Position numbers and translations under genes: made by a program. A DNA stretch of 7,218 bases from Bacteroidota bacterium (GTDB lineage: Bacteria > Bacteroidota > Bacteroidia > UKL13-3): assembly GCA_947460565.1 (NCBI GenBank), contig CANHJJ010000087.1, positions 1 to 7,218 of the forward strand. Direction: 5' to 3'. The notes below the pieces were generated by a model, which saw only the letters and a program-made list of their open reading frames with translations, had not been told where the DNA came from and did not search any database. Below, piece by piece: positions 6,377 through 7,218 of this stretch. Position 1 is the stretch's first letter. Each line of letters opens with the position of its first letter.

Positions 6377-6438
6377 TGTAGAATTTTGACAAATCACAGC
6401 ACTCACTTTGAGGATAATTCGGTACCCAAAGATACAAA
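6361..6438 (-). repeat. Imperfect direct repeat upstream of the 67-aa gene
   Basis: Two related minus-strand segments, TTTGTATCTTTGGGTACC (6438-6421) and TTGTATTTGGGGTAG (6375-6361), share a TTGTAT..TTGGGGTA-like core with small gaps, about 62 bp apart. They lie in the 171-bp space between the PIN toxin and the 67-aa gene, which otherwise shows only the candidate promoters. The match is imperfect and could be chance in A+T-rich DNA. Confidence 0.3.
6427..6434 (-). promoter_or_regulatory. Second candidate -7 box (TATCTTTG) upstream of the 67-aa gene
   Basis: On the minus strand, TATCTTTG is an exact TAnnTTTG match and lies about 92 bp before the ATG at 6335. Use of it would give a leader of roughly 85 nt. 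No good -33 element is seen at 19-21 bp. It falls in a short sequence that is imperfectly repeated at 6361-6375, so it may instead be part of a duplicated regulatory motif. Confidence 0.35.
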
Positions 6439-6506
6439 CTTTGTTTATCTATTCTCCCAAGTGACGCTTTACCTAACACTTGCGAGTACTTTGCACAATG
6501 GAACCC

Positions 6507-6929
6507 TTAGGAACTTTCGATTACAGTAACGGCTTCGTTGGGTGTAAGTATTGGTATTGAACTTGTTTTAAAGTCTTTCGTATCACGTGTAACAATGAAG
6601 TCAATTTTTTTTAAAGATTTGGCGCAATTGTATTGAATAGCATCTTCAAAGTCTTTAAAATTCGACTTAAGAGATTTGTTTATGATGTCTTTAGAAACCT
6701 CTACTGTATCCGTCCATTCATTTAGTTCCGTTAACATTTTAATTGTTTCCGTATGCGAACATGATTGTCGTAGTATGTAATAAATATTGTTATATGAAAC
6801 GGCTGAGATATAAATATTAATTTTCTTATTAAAGGAATAATTAAAAAGTATAGCAGCCTCTATCGAAAAGGGTTTTCGGTTAGCAAAGAAATCAATTATC
6901 ACATTAGTGTCGATGAAAATACTTTTCAT
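6507..6929 (-). CDS. PIN-domain ribonuclease toxin (VapC-like, 140 aa)
   Basis: This is a PIN-fold protein, a family of Mg2+-dependent RNases that serve as VapC-type toxins by cutting specific RNAs such as tRNA or rRNA. The first acidic site is Asp7 in FIDTNVIIDFF. Asp96 is in the KDFEDAIQY motif (92-100), and Asp116 and Asp119 are in IVTRDTKDF (112-120). The second acidic position, a Glu in classical VapC, appears as Asn48 in SYNNIYYIL; a polar residue there is, as I recall, common in this Bacteroidota branch, so loss of activity should not be assumed. Length is normal. The ATG overlaps the antitoxin stop by 1 bp in TAATG, the usual coupling of antitoxin-first TA operons. The protein ends 172 bp before the start of the next small gene, with no strong terminator between. 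The RNA target cannot be predicted. Confidence 0.9.
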   Translation of the reverse strand: MKSIFIDTNVIIDFFANRKPFSIEAAILFNYSFNKKINIYISAVSYNNIYYILRQSCSHTETIKMLTELNEWTDTVEVSKDIINKSLKSNFKDFEDAIQYNCAKSLKKIDFIVTRDTKDFKTSSIPILTPNEAVTVIESS

Positions 6930-7174
6930 TATGTATGTTTTTTTGCAATACCCTTCCTTAATTCTTTTTTATAGTCAAAGTTTTCGGGCAATTCAATAGC
7001 ACCCATCAGTTTTAATATGCTAGGTGAAATACTTTCTTCTTTAATTTCTTTTGAGCTTATCGACATAAGGTAATTTTCCACTATGGCAGATAGGCTTTTC
7101 CCTTTTTGTTTAGCGTATTTTTTTGCAACAGATATTACCGAGTCATCTATTGTCAATGTTAGTTTGCTTATCAT
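6929..7174 (-). CDS. Ribbon-helix-helix antitoxin partner of the PIN toxin (81 aa)
   Basis: The N-terminal 40 or so residues fit a ribbon-helix-helix DNA-binding domain of the DUF6364-type antitoxins. KLTLTIDDSV (4-13) forms the beta strand that would contact DNA, and AKKYAKQKGKSLSAIVENYL (17-36) gives the two helices around the GKSLS turn. The tail (about 45-81, including LMGAIELPENFDYKKELRKGIAKKH) is the segment that in such proteins wraps around and blocks the PIN active site. It is expected to bind and neutralise the downstream toxin and, as a complex, repress its own promoter. The start at 7174 is the only one that keeps the complete strand. Two ACACGTRTT motifs and a TATTTTTG box directly upstream are consistent with autoregulation. 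Its stop overlaps the toxin ATG by 1 bp. The last 44 bp of the window upstream of it hold only these regulatory sequences. Confidence 0.88.
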   Translation of the reverse strand: MISKLTLTIDDSVISVAKKYAKQKGKSLSAIVENYLMSISSKEIKEESISPSILKLMGAIELPENFDYKKELRKGIAKKHT

Positions 7175-7207
7175 AACACGTGTAAATTTTCGAACAAAAA
7201 TACGTGT
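7175..7207 (-). promoter_or_regulatory. Putative autoregulatory operator: two ACACGTRTT motifs
   Basis: On the minus strand, ACACGTATT (7207-7199) and ACACGTGTT (7183-7175) are 9-mers differing at one base, in direct orientation and 24 bp apart. The first overlaps the -7 box and the second abuts the start codon. The proximal copy contains the palindrome ACACGTGT (7183-7176). RHH antitoxins typically bind short repeated motifs in pairs over their own promoter, which fits this layout; binding itself is inferred. Confidence 0.5.
7195..7202 (-). promoter_or_regulatory. -7 box (TATTTTTG) of the RHH/PIN toxin-antitoxin operon
   Basis: On the minus strand, TATTTTTG matches TAnnTTTG exactly and ends 20 bp before the antitoxin ATG, implying a leader of about 15 nt. 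Only 16 bp remain upstream in the window, so the -33 element, if present at normal spacing, lies outside and cannot be checked. Confidence 0.6.
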
Positions 7208-7218
7208 TTTTTTGTTGA

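Noticed and set aside
6336..6479. Open-frame extension of the 67-aa gene back to an ATG at 6479
   Set aside because: It would run through the candidate promoters and encodes an unlikely aromatic and Cys-rich segment; the ATG at 6335 gives a compact, protein-like product.
6458..6482. CAAGTG/CACTTG inverted repeat with a 13-nt loop between the PIN toxin and the 67-aa gene, considered as a terminator or attachment site
   Set aside because: The stem is only 6 bp, the loop is long and there is no T-tract or second copy, so chance is likely.
1..7218. tRNA, rRNA, CRISPR array, insertion sequence or riboswitch
   Set aside because: I saw no cloverleaf, regularly spaced repeats, transposase-like frame or recognisable aptamer by reading; only short intergenic regions are available.

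Overview
The window looks like a chromosomal stretch from an A+T-rich member of the Bacteroidota. Three things point there: the large periplasmic parvulin-type isomerase, the lack of Shine-Dalgarno sequences before most starts, and several intergenic matches to the Bacteroidota -7 promoter consensus TAnnTTTG on the correct strand. The protein families also fit, but the species cannot be named from this sequence alone.

Layout. (1) Positions 2-1279 (+) hold the C-terminal 425 codons of a PpiD/SurA-like peptidyl-prolyl isomerase, closed by a strong intrinsic terminator at 1302-1337. (2) Positions 1343-2107 (+) encode an alpha/beta hydrolase. It runs tail-to-tail, with a 9-bp overlap, into the next cluster. 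(3) A minus-strand cluster reads, in transcription order, pdxH (5039-4389), a WecA/TagO-type polyprenyl-phosphate sugar-1-phosphate transferase (4321-3209) and a threonine-synthase-like PLP enzyme (3205-2099). The last two are 3 bp apart. (4) yqgE/algH (5121-5678, +) is divergent from pdxH. (5) The remainder, 5723-7218, is an A+T-rich accessory block on the minus strand with two toxin-antitoxin-like modules: an RHH antitoxin with a PIN-domain toxin (7174-6507, TAATG junction), and a 67-aa charged protein overlapping a DxD nucleotidyltransferase by 53 bp (6335-5723).

The core part combines envelope functions (protein folding, lipid-linked glycan initiation) with vitamin B6 metabolism (pdxH makes PLP; the threonine-synthase-like enzyme uses PLP). 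The accessory block probably arrived separately and sits in the convergent gap after yqgE. The parts most worth following up are the 67-aa/nucleotidyltransferase pair, with its long overlap and duplicated upstream motif, and the paired ACACGTRTT motifs that straddle the predicted promoter of the RHH/PIN operon. Nothing here is clearly a wholly new system.
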